DNA from: Bacillus sp. E(2018)
GTDB lineage: Bacteria; Bacillota; Bacilli; Bacillales; Fictibacillaceae
Reading direction: 5' to 3'
NCBI RefSeq assembly: GCF_005503015.1
Contig: NZ_SCOL01000001.1
Span: 744,001 to 808,000, forward strand
Length of the DNA stretch: 64,000 bases
In this document: in pieces, positions 8,101 to 16,615 of the stretch
Position numbering within the stretch: the stretch's first letter is position 1
Layout: each line of letters begins with the position of its first letter
Translations under genes and position numbers: made by a program
The notes under the pieces: generated by a model
What the model saw: the letters and a program-made list of their open reading frames with translations, nothing else
What the model was told of the DNA's origin: nothing
The model's database searches: none

Positions 8101-8776
8101 AGTCTTAATCGTTGATGATGATAGTGATATCCGGAATTTGATTTCCGTTTATTTAGAAAATGAAGGAATGTATACGGTTCAGTCCGAAAATGCAATAGAT
8201 GCGTTAGAACAATTGGAGAAAAAGGATTTTGATCTTATCATATTAGATATTATGATGCCTGAGATGGATGGCATACAAGCGTGTATGAGAATAAGGCAGG
8301 AGAGAAATATGCCGATTATTATGCTCTCTGCCAAGGCTGAAGATTTGGACAAGATTCAAGGATTGGCTGCTGGTGCAGATGATTACTTATCCAAACCGTT
8401 TAATCCTTTGGAATTAATGGCACGTGTTAAATCCCAGCTCAGAAGATATCGAAAATACAATCAAGATACTGATTCAAGTAGGGAAATCATTGAAATTGGA
8501 GATCTTAAGATCAATACAGAAACCCGTCAAGTATGGGTGAGAGGGAATGATGTCAGACTCACACCGAAAGAGTTCTCTATTCTAGAACTGCTTGCCCGTA
8601 ATAAAGGCATCGTGATGAGCATTGAGAAGATATATGAAGCGGTATGGCAAGAAGATTTCTATAAGTCAGACAGTACTGTCATGGTTCACATAACAAAGAT
8701 AAGAGAAAAAATTGAAGAAGATCCGAAGAGACCCATCTATATCAAAACGGTTTGGGGAGTCGGCTATAAAATATGA
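8090..8776 (+). CDS. OmpR/PhoB-family response regulator
   Basis: A 228-residue two-component regulator. The receiver domain covers about residues 4-115, with the acidic pocket DDD (9-11), the phosphoacceptor Asp53 (LIILDIMMPEMDG), Thr/Ser switch LSAKAE and the conserved Lys in LSKPFNP. A winged helix follows from about residue 130 (LTPKEFSILELLARNKG, then VWGVGYKI). ATG 8090 follows GGAGGGGACTT inside the end of the methyltransferase gene. It overlaps the kinase gene by four bases. It resembles VanR/YkoG-type regulators. Confidence 0.95.
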   Translation: MQSRVLIVDDDSDIRNLISVYLENEGMYTVQSENAIDALEQLEKKDFDLIILDIMMPEMDGIQACMRIRQERNMPIIMLSAKAEDLDKIQGLAAGADDYLSKPFNPLELMARVKSQLRRYRKYNQDTDSSREIIEIGDLKINTETRQVWVRGNDVRLTPKEFSILELLARNKGIVMSIEKIYEAVWQEDFYKSDSTVMVHITKIREKIEEDPKRPIYIKTVWGVGYKI

Positions 8777-9855
8777 GAATAAAGCGGATTAAAATATCAT
8801 TACTTGTAAAACTTCTGGTAGCAGTTGCTGTTAGCTTTTTTGTGTCAACTGTGGTTATGATTATCATCTCTCAGATTATTTTGCATGTCTATAATCTTCA
8901 ATATCTTACTATTGAAGATATTGGTGCAACTACCTATAATTTTATCGTTTTTCTGATTTTTACTTTTGTTATTTTTTCTTTTATTGTTACCTTCTTAGCA
9001 TTGATACGAAACAAAATCATTTATATAAAGCGTATTACAGAAAGTATTAATGAAATCGCCAACGGAAAATTGGGCATGACGATTGAATTGCAGGGAAACG
9101 ATGAATTAAGCAAGCTTGCCAAAGATGTTAATAGTATGTCTAAGGAATTATCAAGTAAGTTTGAATATGAAAGACAACTTGAAATCGCGAAAAATGAATT
9201 GATTACAAATATATCCCATGATTTACGCTCCCCTTTAACATCCATCATTGGGTATTTGGACTTGCTGAGAAAGGGGAACTATTCAGGCGAAGATCAACTA
9301 AAAGAATATCATGAAACGACTTACTCAAAATCAAAGCGACTTGAAGCTCTAATCAATGAGCTTTTTGAATATACTCGTTTAACAAGTCCAGATGTAAAAT
9401 TAGACATTAATGATGTAGACATGACGGGTTTATTAGAACAATTGATCGGGGAATACGTTCCTATCTTTGAAAAGGAAGACCTAACTGTTATAAAGAAGAT
9501 ACCAGAAGATGAAGTTCTAGCTTCTATGGATATTGAAAAAATGGTACGTGTTTTTGACAATCTTTTTATGAATGCCATAAAGTACAGCACGAAACCTTCT
9601 ATTGTCAAAGCTACTTTAGACATACAAACCAATTTTGCTGAATTTAGGCTGTCCAATCAAACAGAAAGACCAGAAGTTCGAAATATTAATCAATTATTTG
9701 AGCGTTTTTTAGTAGGAGACAAAGCCCGAAGCGAGCATGAAGGAACGGGACTTGGACTTGCTATTTCAAAAAGGATTGTAGAGCTACATGGAGGTCATAT
9801 ACGAGCGGAGTATAGGGAAGGCTGGCTCACGATTATTATCAAACTTCCAATTTGA
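8773..9855 (+). CDS. Sensor histidine kinase
   Basis: A 360-residue membrane kinase, partner of the preceding regulator. Two membrane helices (about 12-38 and 56-78) flank a very short external loop, so it probably senses something within or at the membrane. A HAMP linker follows, then HisKA with His149 (NISHDLRSPLTSIIGYL), the N box (MNAIKYS) and the G2 box GTGLGLAISKRIVELHGG. Its layout resembles VanS/YkoH-type kinases. The operon with a lipid-type methyltransferase fits an envelope-stress role, by inference. Confidence 0.95.
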   Translation: MRIKRIKISLLVKLLVAVAVSFFVSTVVMIIISQIILHVYNLQYLTIEDIGATTYNFIVFLIFTFVIFSFIVTFLALIRNKIIYIKRITESINEIANGKLGMTIELQGNDELSKLAKDVNSMSKELSSKFEYERQLEIAKNELITNISHDLRSPLTSIIGYLDLLRKGNYSGEDQLKEYHETTYSKSKRLEALINELFEYTRLTSPDVKLDINDVDMTGLLEQLIGEYVPIFEKEDLTVIKKIPEDEVLASMDIEKMVRVFDNLFMNAIKYSTKPSIVKATLDIQTNFAEFRLSNQTERPEVRNINQLFERFLVGDKARSEHEGTGLGLAISKRIVELHGGHIRAEYREGWLTIIIKLPI

Positions 9856-9857
9856 TC

Positions 9858-9890
9858 AAAGCTTATGAAGCATGCTTCATAAGCTTTTTT
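9858..9890 (+). terminator. Terminator of the two-component operon
   Basis: A 30-bp perfect palindrome (half AAAGCTTATGAAGCA, centre 9872/9873) runs into six T. Confidence 0.92.
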
Positions 9891-9901
9891 AGTTGGGAAA
9901 A

Positions 9902-9926
9902 GTTAAGAATCGTTAAGAATTTTCCT
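9902..9926 (+). promoter_or_regulatory. Second copy of the TTAAGAAT direct-repeat operator
   Basis: GTTAAGAATC and GTTAAGAATT have a 10-bp period (9902-9921), and TTCCT follows at 9922-9926, as at 7422-7447. TTCTTAAG occurs again at 9933-9940 on the other orientation. It lies about 65 bp before the VTT-domain gene, which is therefore probably in the regulon of the response regulator. Confidence 0.6.
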
Positions 9927-9990
9927 AAGCTTTTCTTAAGATTTGTTTTACATAATAAATGTAACAGTAAGAAAAGAGGTTGGATGTTAG

Positions 9991-10770
9991 ATGAATATAA
10001 AAACACAACGAGGTACGTTATCCTATAAATTCGTTAATCCCTATAGGTATGGCTTTATCATGCATTTAGGAATACTGTTCGTTTCCATATATCTTCTTTC
10101 TCAATCACTAGCTACAGTTGAACCATCATATAAAACAATTTTTCTAATCATTGGGTGTAGTGTTATCTTCCTTCTAATAGCATCTTATAGTTTGAAGTGG
10201 GACACATTTTTCGGAAAAATGAAGACGGTCTCGGTTGTGTATAGCCTATTAATGGCAGCCGTTTTTCTCACATATGGTTTGAGTCGCTTAATTGTTACTC
10301 TTGATAACAAAGGGTTAGAGACGATCCTAAACGAGAACATGGAACTTGCCAAGCTTATCTACTTTTCTGTGTGTTATGCTCAACCCATTATCTTGCCAGT
10401 TCCAGAAATCGTAACTGTCGTAGCGGGAAGTGCTGCTCTCGGCCCGTTCACCGCTTTTATCTTAGGATTCATGGGCGCTGTGTTAGGGATTCATACGATG
10501 TATTATTTATCTCGAACTTTTGGAATGAAGCTGGTGAAACGATTAGTAAATGAAAAACAATTAGATCAATATCATCGTTTTGTTAAGAAGAATGAAACAT
10601 GGATCTTGATTTTGTTGTTCATTGTTCCTGTGTTGCCAGATGAAATCATTTGTGTTGGAGCAGGAGTGAGTGGTGTTAAAACAAGACGCTTTATATGGAT
10701 TGCTGTATTTGCAAAGCTAGTCACTACATTCTCGTTGGCATATTCTTTACGAGTGACGGATCTATTCTAA
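9991..10770 (+). CDS. TVP38/TMEM64 (VTT domain) family membrane protein
   Basis: A 259-residue integral membrane protein. The N-terminal half has four or more helices. The C-terminal half is the DedA-like VTT/SNARE-associated domain, with PVPEIVTVVAGSAALGPFTAF, a GAVLGIHTMYYLSRTFG segment and FIVPVLPDEIICVGAG. Members of this superfamily act in lipid scrambling or transport of lipid carriers. The shared operator with the preceding two-component operon suggests that its expression answers the same envelope signal. Confidence 0.88.
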   Translation: MNIKTQRGTLSYKFVNPYRYGFIMHLGILFVSIYLLSQSLATVEPSYKTIFLIIGCSVIFLLIASYSLKWDTFFGKMKTVSVVYSLLMAAVFLTYGLSRLIVTLDNKGLETILNENMELAKLIYFSVCYAQPIILPVPEIVTVVAGSAALGPFTAFILGFMGAVLGIHTMYYLSRTFGMKLVKRLVNEKQLDQYHRFVKKNETWILILLFIVPVLPDEIICVGAGVSGVKTRRFIWIAVFAKLVTTFSLAYSLRVTDLF

Positions 10771-10818
10771 CTTATGTGGCCATTGCCCGCTCCTCTGGAG
10801 TCAGCCAACATTCAATTA

Positions 10819-10855
10819 TAGTAATAAAGCGCGCATACAACGAGCTTTATTACTA
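10819..10855. terminator. Bidirectional hairpin between convergent genes
   Basis: TAGTAATAAAGC (10819-10830) pairs perfectly with 10844-10855, with a 13-base loop. Confidence 0.85.
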
Positions 10856-10873
10856 TTTCGTAACAAATTAGAT

Positions 10874-11527
10874 TTAATCTTTCAGACTTACATCCAATGG
10901 AAGAATATCTCCTTTGCTTCCATAGTGGTTTATTCGCAAATATTCCCCCCACACTCGTTTTCTTCCTACTTCTGTTTCGGCCCAATTGTTTCTATTTACT
11001 TCGGTTCCGTTGTAAACAGTATTGAATGTAAAAGGAATGTATTCCATTTGATTAGGTAAATACTTTTTTAGGGTTCTTATTTGTCTGCCTGTAGCATGAC
11101 TTTTACAAACAACCATTAAAGTATGTATCTTCGTAAAGTCAAAAACTTCTAGAGCACAGATTACGTTTTCAAGTGAATTAGTAGATTTTTCTTCAATGAT
11201 AATGTCTTGTATAGGAATTCCTGCACTTACTAAACAGGACACAATGACACGGGCTTCAGATACTTCACGATCTGTATTCCCGTCCCAATCGGGATGGGGA
11301 ATACCTGTTAAGCTTCTTCCTCCAGTTACAATAATCGTGTCTACGTAGTTAAGATTATAAGCTTCAATGACTTTCTCCCAATGCCCACTATGAGTACCAC
11401 TAAATACAAAAAGTGCATCACATTTTTGAGGACGTAACTCCTTTTCGAAGGTAATAGCGGTTAAAAACTCAACGTCACTTTCGGTGAATTCTGGAATAAT
11501 GGGTTCTTTAGGAATGATAGGATTCAT
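10874..11527 (-). CDS. YdcF/DUF218 family protein
   Basis: A 217-residue soluble protein with the DUF218 Rossmann-like fold. It shows DALFVFSGTHSGHWEKVIEAY, the loop IIVTGGR, the conserved E-x-S-T-N-S (IIIEEKSTNSLENVICA) and the later MVVCKSHATGRQIRTLKKY. E. coli YdcF binds S-adenosylmethionine, but the family's activity is unsettled. There is no membrane anchor, unlike the SanA/ElyC types. The start at 11527 has AAGGAG eight bases upstream. Confidence 0.88.
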   Translation of the reverse strand: MNPIIPKEPIIPEFTESDVEFLTAITFEKELRPQKCDALFVFSGTHSGHWEKVIEAYNLNYVDTIIVTGGRSLTGIPHPDWDGNTDREVSEARVIVSCLVSAGIPIQDIIIEEKSTNSLENVICALEVFDFTKIHTLMVVCKSHATGRQIRTLKKYLPNQMEYIPFTFNTVYNGTEVNRNNWAETEVGRKRVWGEYLRINHYGSKGDILPLDVSLKD

Positions 11528-11667
11528 ATTTGGGCTCCTTAATTAGGTTTTAATTCTATATTTAACAATATATTACATATGATTGTTTTCGCAAGTTTTT
11601 TTCTTGTTTATTCTTGTTATTGCCTTTTTGTGCATGATTTGTAGGTCTTAAAGGAAGAGAATGAAAA

Positions 11668-11702
11668 AAACGGCCGATTCAAAAAAACTGTATCGGCCGT
11701 TT
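11668..11702 (-). terminator. Terminator of the YitT-family gene
   Basis: AAACGGCCGAT (11668-11678) pairs perfectly with 11692-11702. The A-run at 11664-11670 gives the T-tract on the minus strand. Confidence 0.9.
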
Positions 11703-11729
11703 TGTATACTCTTTATATAAAACTGAATC

Positions 11730-12563
11730 TTAAGTTTTTGGAAATGTAAAGCCTTCTCCAAACACATCTCTTACATCATGGACCACAACAAAAGCTTTTT
11801 CATCTACACGTTGGATCATTTTCTTTAACAAGAATAGCTCTTGTTTGTTGATTACAACGTAAAGTATGTCTTTTGCTTCATTTGAATAATGACCTCTTGC
11901 ATTAATAATGGTAACACCACGATCCATCTCATCGCTTACTTTTTTAGCGATCTCGTCTGTGCTATCAGAAATAATGGTTACAGCTTTTCTTGTATCGAAT
12001 CCATCAATTAAGTAATCCAAGATCTTCGTACTAATATAAATGGAGATTCCTGTGTACATCGTATTTTCAATCCCGATGACAAAGGCGGATCCAATTACGA
12101 CAAGAATATCAAAAACAAACATAGTCGTACTAACACCCCAGCCAAAATGCTGATTCAGCATTCGAGCAATAATGGTTGAGCCGCCAGTGGTACCACCTGA
12201 TCGTAAAACGAGCCCTAAACCAATACCAATGAATACACCTGCAAAAACAGTTCCAAGCATAATATCTACAGAATTCCCCATGCCTTCAGTTAAATGAATG
12301 AAAAGGGAGGTAAAGAAGATGGCAATCATCGTATACCATGTTACTCGTTTATTTAAAACTTTATATCCAATGGCTAAAAGGAAACCGTTCATGATAAAGT
12401 TTGTTAGTCCCGGTGACCATCCTAATACATAATAAAGAGTCATTGAAATTCCGGTAACGCCGCCTTCACCTAGTTCGTTAGGGATGGCGAACCAATTTAC
12501 CCCCAGTGCGAAGAACAGGGATCCAATGATAATCAATGTAATTTCTTTTCCTGTGTGGTTCAT
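11730..12563 (-). CDS. YitT family membrane protein
   Basis: A 277-residue protein with the YitT architecture: five or six membrane helices (LGVNWFAIPNELGEGGVTGI, then a GGTTGGSTIIARMLN loop), followed by a C-terminal cytosolic DUF2179 domain (KAVTIISDSTDEIAKKV through VVHDVRDVFGEGF). Bacilli carry several paralogues of unknown transport function. The start at 12563 follows GGAG. Its promoter lies under the large palindrome in front of the divergent GntR gene, so repression by that regulator is likely. Confidence 0.92.
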   Translation of the reverse strand: MNHTGKEITLIIIGSLFFALGVNWFAIPNELGEGGVTGISMTLYYVLGWSPGLTNFIMNGFLLAIGYKVLNKRVTWYTMIAIFFTSLFIHLTEGMGNSVDIMLGTVFAGVFIGIGLGLVLRSGGTTGGSTIIARMLNQHFGWGVSTTMFVFDILVVIGSAFVIGIENTMYTGISIYISTKILDYLIDGFDTRKAVTIISDSTDEIAKKVSDEMDRGVTIINARGHYSNEAKDILYVVINKQELFLLKKMIQRVDEKAFVVVHDVRDVFGEGFTFPKT

Positions 12564-12596
12564 CTTATCACTCCGTTCAAGCTAAATACCTAGGAT

Positions 12597-12625
12597 AATA
12601 TATCACAGACAATAGGTTTGAACAA
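12597..12625 (-). promoter_or_regulatory. Sigma-A promoter of the yitT-type gene
   Basis: On the minus strand TTGTTC (-35, complement of 12620-12625) and TATATT (-10, complement of 12597-12602) are 17 bp apart, upstream of the start at 12563. The -35 box lies inside the left arm of the palindrome at 12616-12650. Confidence 0.7.
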
Positions 12626-12650
12626 GATTGTACTACAATTTTGTTCAAAC
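12616..12650. promoter_or_regulatory. 35-bp concentric palindrome, probable GntR operator
   Basis: Outer arms GTTTGAACAA (12616-12625) and TTGTTCAAAC (12641-12650) are exact inverted repeats. Inside them, centred on the same base 12633, is ATTGTACTACAAT (12627-12639). The inner core TTGTACTACAA fits the FadR-subfamily GntR pattern TNGT-N3-ACNA. The only mismatched pair is 12626/12640. It lies between a GntR gene and the divergent yitT-type gene. Confidence 0.75.
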
Positions 12651-12704
12651 TAATATAAACTATGTTAGAATAAGGGAAAAGAACGGTTAGGCAGGTAGTT
12701 GAAC

Positions 12705-13379
12705 ATGCGTAAAGAGACAGTTGAACAAAAAGTATATCATTTAATTAAAAACGCAATTTTAAATAGACAAATTGCACCGGGGAATCAGCTGTTTGAAAAT
12801 GCTATTGCTCAGAAGGTGAATGCAAGCAGGACGCCAATCCGAAGTGCAATTATGAGACTAGAATCAGAAGGATTGGTGAATGTAATCCCCAATAAAGGAG
12901 CATTCATCGTTCAACCTACGATTGAAGAAATGGTTCAAGCCTTTGAGATGAGAAAGACGTTAGAGGAAATGGCCATTAAGACTGGTTTCTCAAATCTTGC
13001 AACAGAAGAAGTCAAAGAACTCAAGCAACTTCTTAATGAAATGAAGAGTGCATATAAGGAACGCAAAATCGTACCGTACCAAGAGAAAAATAATGAATTT
13101 CATCTCGTAATAGCTAAAGCTAGCGGAAATAGCTACTTGATTGAGTTTATGAAGAAAATTTTGAGCCAGATTACCACTTATATGGTTCTGTATGATGTTT
13201 TTAATGGAAACTCTAACAATGAAGAGCTAGACATTCTTGAACACGAACAAATGATACATTTTATTGAAAATGGAGAAAAGGAAAACTTACGCTCCTTAAT
13301 TGATAAACATCTGGATGCTAGTTTAACAAAGCTTCAGCAAGATAAGTTAAATTATCAGTCTCTAACAACTTTGTTTTAA
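12705..13379 (+). CDS. GntR-family transcriptional regulator (FadR/FCD subfamily)
   Basis: A 224-residue regulator. The winged helix is at about 5-70 (LIKNAILNRQIAPGNQL, NASRTPIRSAIMRLESEGLV, PNKGAFI). The FCD ligand-binding domain follows from about 80, with EMRKTLEEMA, a conserved His in EFHLVIAKASGNSYL and the final HLDASLTKL. FCD domains bind small carboxylates, often with a metal. ATG 12705 lies nine bases after AGGCAGG; TTG 12699 is the alternative start. It probably controls itself and the divergent yitT-type gene. Confidence 0.92.
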   Translation: MRKETVEQKVYHLIKNAILNRQIAPGNQLFENAIAQKVNASRTPIRSAIMRLESEGLVNVIPNKGAFIVQPTIEEMVQAFEMRKTLEEMAIKTGFSNLATEEVKELKQLLNEMKSAYKERKIVPYQEKNNEFHLVIAKASGNSYLIEFMKKILSQITTYMVLYDVFNGNSNNEELDILEHEQMIHFIENGEKENLRSLIDKHLDASLTKLQQDKLNYQSLTTLF

Positions 13380-13415
13380 TACAGGCGATCTGTCAAAGAA
13401 TAAAGGAGATTTTGT

Positions 13416-14036
13416 ATGGATCAAACAAAATTGCCAGGTAAAATTATCATTTTAAATGGTACACCTCGATCAGGTAAATCCAGCATCGCCTCTGTCATTC
13501 AAAACAATTTTGAAGGAGTATGGATGAATATTGGGGTAGACCGAATAATGGATATGACACCAGTAAAGTTTCAACCAAGTATTGGTTTACGACCAGGTGG
13601 TGAGCGGCCAGATTTAGAGCCCGTCATACAAAAGGTGTATCTTGCAATGTACAAATCAATTGTTGCTTTCAGTCGTGAAGGTTTAAATGTCATCGTTGAT
13701 GTGGGTCACCATGAAGGGTATTCTGTAAAGCTTAACATTCTTCAACAAGCTGCTCATATTCTAAGTGGCGTGCCAGCTTGGCTTATTGGTGTGCAGTGTC
13801 CGATTGAAACCGTCATGAAACGGAGGATAGAGACTTGGAATATAGGCTACACTTCAGAAGGAAAGGTTCCAACACCTGTAGCACTTTGGCAGCAGCTTGT
13901 TCATGAGCCTGGTATATATGATTTAGAAGTAGATACCTCATTATTCACATCAGAAGAATGTGCTGCTCAAGTGTACGAAAGAGTTTATACAGGTCCTCCT
14001 CCTAGAGCGCTTCATGACATACAGAATCTCCCTTGA
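13416..14036 (+). CDS. Chloramphenicol phosphotransferase-like P-loop kinase
   Basis: A 206-residue protein of the CPT family. The P-loop is LNGTPRSGKSSIA, followed by NIGVDRIMDM with the Asp that acts as general base in Streptomyces CPT, then GLNVIVDVGHHEG and the lid CPIETVMKRRIETWNIG. The known enzyme phosphorylates chloramphenicol at the 3-hydroxyl. Distant bacillary members are of unproven substrate, so resistance should not be assumed. The start is ATG 13416 behind AAAGGAG. Confidence 0.82.
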   Translation: MDQTKLPGKIIILNGTPRSGKSSIASVIQNNFEGVWMNIGVDRIMDMTPVKFQPSIGLRPGGERPDLEPVIQKVYLAMYKSIVAFSREGLNVIVDVGHHEGYSVKLNILQQAAHILSGVPAWLIGVQCPIETVMKRRIETWNIGYTSEGKVPTPVALWQQLVHEPGIYDLEVDTSLFTSEECAAQVYERVYTGPPPRALHDIQNLP

Positions 14037-14142
14037 GGCTCTTTAACTTTACAAACTTGAAAATAGCTAATCATTTTTGATTTTTGAACACATGATTTAT
14101 AATAGTCATCATAATAACTTGTAAAATCTGAGGGATGTACAA

Positions 14143-15399
14143 TTGAAAATAAAAGATAACAAATCCAACTATTATGCAAAAATTTCATTAGGAGTAATGG
14201 GTGGTGGATTTTTGGCTACCTTTCCTTTTCAAGATTCAATAGCGGGACAAGTTCTTCAAGGGGGATTTGAAGCAGGTTTAGTTGGTGGTTTGGCAGATTG
14301 GTTTGCCGTTACGGCACTATTCCGACATCCTCTAGGACTCCCAATACCTCATACGGCGCTACTTCCTAAAAATCGTGATCGAATGCTTAAAGCGATCATA
14401 AACATGCTAGAGAACGACTGGCTTACGAAAGAGAGTATTCAAAATAAAATTAAAGATATAAATATATCAGAAAAGGCAGTACACGAGTTAGAGCAAAGGT
14501 TACAATCACCTTCCTTTCATAAAGGGGTACAGTCTTTAGTTATCCATCTTATAAACGAAATCGATCCGGTAAAACTATCACCAATTTTAGAGAAAGAGTT
14601 AAAAGAATATATACATGGTGTAGACATCGAGCCTGCTCTAGACAAAATGGTGAACGAAGTGCTGAAAAGGGAACTGGATACTAAAGCGCTCGATTATGTA
14701 TTAATTGAAACTGAAAAATGGTTGAAGAAAGAAGAAACAAAGAACAAGATTGGAACCCTTGCTAAACAATTATTAGATAATACGAAGGCTGACGGCTTTA
14801 TGAAGATGGCCATTCAATCTTTTAGTCAAATGATTAATGCAGAGAAGTTAGGGAATATGTTACAACCTTTCTTTCTAAAAAGAATCGTGCTTCTTCAAGA
14901 GCCTAATAATTCATACCGAAAAGCGATTATTGATAAAATTCACAGTGAGATAAGAAATGTGAATGAGCGAAGAGAATTAATCACAGAACTTGGCGAGTGG
15001 AAGAACACCATCGTTGACGAGTGGAATCCGTCAGAGCAATTAACTACACTTTTAGAAAAAATGAAGGTTAGACTTATTCAACAAGCTCAAGATGACGAGT
15101 GGATTAAGCAAAATGTAATTACTATTTTGCAGAAACAAATACAAAATCTAAAAGAAGATTCAACTAAGATGATGAATATAGAAGGCTGGATTCAAAACCA
15201 ACTTTCACTCATGGTGGAGAAGTATCATGCGAAAATCGGACAACTCGTTAAAGAAAACCTTGAAAAACTGGATAATGAGACATTAATAAATATTATTGAG
15301 AATAACGTAGGAAAAGATCTACAATGGATCAGGGTAAACGGGGCGATCTGTGGATTTATGATAGGAATTCTCTTAACTACCTTTAAGATGGTAGTTTAA
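14143..15399 (+). CDS. DUF445 family protein (YheB-like)
   Basis: A 418-residue protein of the DUF445 family. One or two hydrophobic segments lie at the N-terminus (GVMGGGFLATFPF, then GLVGGLADWFAVTALFRHPLGLPIPHT, the family signature), a long charged helical middle follows, and a final membrane helix sits at the C-terminus (GAICGFMIGILLTTFKMVV). This layout suggests a membrane-tethered coiled-coil protein. Its function is unknown. The start is TTG 14143, eight bases after GAGGG. Confidence 0.88.
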   Translation: MKIKDNKSNYYAKISLGVMGGGFLATFPFQDSIAGQVLQGGFEAGLVGGLADWFAVTALFRHPLGLPIPHTALLPKNRDRMLKAIINMLENDWLTKESIQNKIKDINISEKAVHELEQRLQSPSFHKGVQSLVIHLINEIDPVKLSPILEKELKEYIHGVDIEPALDKMVNEVLKRELDTKALDYVLIETEKWLKKEETKNKIGTLAKQLLDNTKADGFMKMAIQSFSQMINAEKLGNMLQPFFLKRIVLLQEPNNSYRKAIIDKIHSEIRNVNERRELITELGEWKNTIVDEWNPSEQLTTLLEKMKVRLIQQAQDDEWIKQNVITILQKQIQNLKEDSTKMMNIEGWIQNQLSLMVEKYHAKIGQLVKENLEKLDNETLINIIENNVGKDLQWIRVNGAICGFMIGILLTTFKMVV

Positions 15400-15410
15400 A
15401 AAAGAATCAT

Positions 15411-15464
15411 AAGAAAAGACCGATTAAAGGTGTGCTTTAGAACCTTTTGAATCGGTCTTTTCTT
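15411..15464. terminator. Long bidirectional hairpin between convergent genes
   Basis: AAGAAAAGACCGATT (15411-15425) pairs perfectly with 15450-15464. A nested AAAGGT/ACCTTT pair extends the stem into the loop. Confidence 0.93.
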
Positions 15465-15482
15465 ATACATGCTTATGTACAT

Positions 15483-15905
15483 TCAACTCAAAGGTTTATC
15501 AGATACGGGTGATGAAAGTCTCATCAATGTTGAAGGTTGTCCAAATGTCATGGAATCATCTATAAAACGTTCTAAAGATTCTACGGTTTGGGTAACAACT
15601 TTAATGAGGTAGTTATATTGTCCAGCTAGGCGATGACATTCAATCACATCAGGATGATCTTTGCAGAATTCAACAAATGGTTTGCATTTCGTATTGTCGT
15701 ACAAGATATATGCCATGATAGGTTTATTCAATTTTTCAGGATTAATAATGGCTTTATAACCCTCAATTACTTGTTTATCTTCGAGTTTTTTAACACGTTC
15801 ATGAACGGCAGGATTGGAAAGACCCACTTTCTTACCTAATGCCGTTATGGATATTCGCGCATCTTGCTGCAAATGTAAAAGAATCTCTTTATCAATTTCG
15901 TCCAT
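15483..15905 (-). CDS. Lrp/AsnC family transcriptional regulator
   Basis: A 140-residue feast/famine regulator. It begins MDEIDKEILLHLQQDARISI, the typical N-terminus, then the helix-turn-helix VGLSNPAVHERVKKLEDKQVI. The RAM ligand domain follows (MAYILYDNT, CHRLAGQYNYLIKV, SLERFIDD). It probably senses an amino acid. No target gene is adjacent on its own strand. Confidence 0.93.
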   Translation of the reverse strand: MDEIDKEILLHLQQDARISITALGKKVGLSNPAVHERVKKLEDKQVIEGYKAIINPEKLNKPIMAYILYDNTKCKPFVEFCKDHPDVIECHRLAGQYNYLIKVVTQTVESLERFIDDSMTFGQPSTLMRLSSPVSDKPLS

Positions 15906-16065
15906 TATGATCCCCTCAACTTTAAAAAATTAAGTATAACTCATTAAATTCCGATGGTTTTAAAGAAAATCATTGGAAATAGCGTAATTATTCCATGTAA
16001 AAGCATTTCTGGAAAAAATATAATATATGTAGGAAGTAATTACAAGAAAAAGGGGTTAGAAACAA

Positions 16066-16263
16066 ATGTTAGAAATGAGAAAGCAATGTGAAAAATGTTC
16101 TTTAGAGCTTCACGATAAGTCCGATGCTTACATATGTGTTCATGAATGTACGTACTGCGAAACATGCACGTCTGAAATGAATCATGTTTGTATGAACTGT
16201 AACGGTGAACTAGTAAGGCGTCCAAAAGCGGGAGCGCAAATCATAAGTTGTCAAATAGGTTAA
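16066..16263 (+). CDS. DUF1272 small zinc-ribbon protein
   Basis: A 65-residue protein starting MLEMRKQCEKCSLEL, with cysteine pairs also in ICVHECTYCETC and HVCMNCNGELVRRP. This matches the DUF1272 family of small treble-clef or zinc-ribbon proteins, whose role is unknown. The start is ATG 16066 behind AGGGGTTAG. It lies just before a tiny peptide gene with its own ribosome binding site and terminator. Confidence 0.88.
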   Translation: MLEMRKQCEKCSLELHDKSDAYICVHECTYCETCTSEMNHVCMNCNGELVRRPKAGAQIISCQIG

Positions 16264-16383
16264 TGATGGGAGTTTGAGTATCAACTTAAGCAAATTTATA
16301 TAAAAATGACTAGAATGGGTTTAATAGTTTACGAGTTTGGTAATAATACTAATAACAATAAACTCATTTTAGGAGGAACTAAA

Positions 16384-16488
16384 ATGCTAACGACAACTGT
16401 AAACTTGACTGAATATGCTGGGAACAAGGATTTTGACTTAAATGGTTACATATCTCAATTAATTTCAACACCTTCACAAAAGAAATAA
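16384..16488 (+). CDS. 34-residue peptide of unknown function
   Basis: ATG 16384 is preceded by the strong site TTTTAGGAGG at a good distance. The encoded peptide starts MLTTTVNLTEYAGNKDFDLN and ends STPSQKK. It is polar, without a signal peptide or cysteines. A textbook terminator starts eight bases after the stop codon, so this is very probably an expressed small gene. An upstream in-frame ATG at 16306 has no ribosome binding site. I cannot assign a role; a signalling or spore peptide is possible. Confidence 0.7.
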   Translation: MLTTTVNLTEYAGNKDFDLNGYISQLISTPSQKK

Positions 16489-16495
16489 CGAATGG

Positions 16496-16517
16496 CAGCC
16501 TATAAGGCTGTTTTTTT
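16496..16517 (+). terminator. Terminator of the 34-residue peptide gene
   Basis: CAGCCT (16496-16501), loop ATA, AGGCTG (16505-16510), then seven T. Confidence 0.9.
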
Positions 16518-16615
16518 GTTTCAATAAAAATTCCATAAAACTGTTAGAGAAGAATCATTGGAAATCCTTACCTCTTTAAGTAACATGAAAAAATAAAGTT
16601 ATATGAGGAGGTAAT

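Noticed and set aside
13416..14036. Naming the CPT-like gene as a chloramphenicol resistance gene
   Set aside because: Only family-level similarity is visible; substrate cannot be read from the sequence.
16540..16615. ECF-sigma promoter for the BcrC-like gene, by analogy with B. subtilis bcrC
   Set aside because: No convincing TGAAAC/CGTC-type pair at the right spacing was found by eye.
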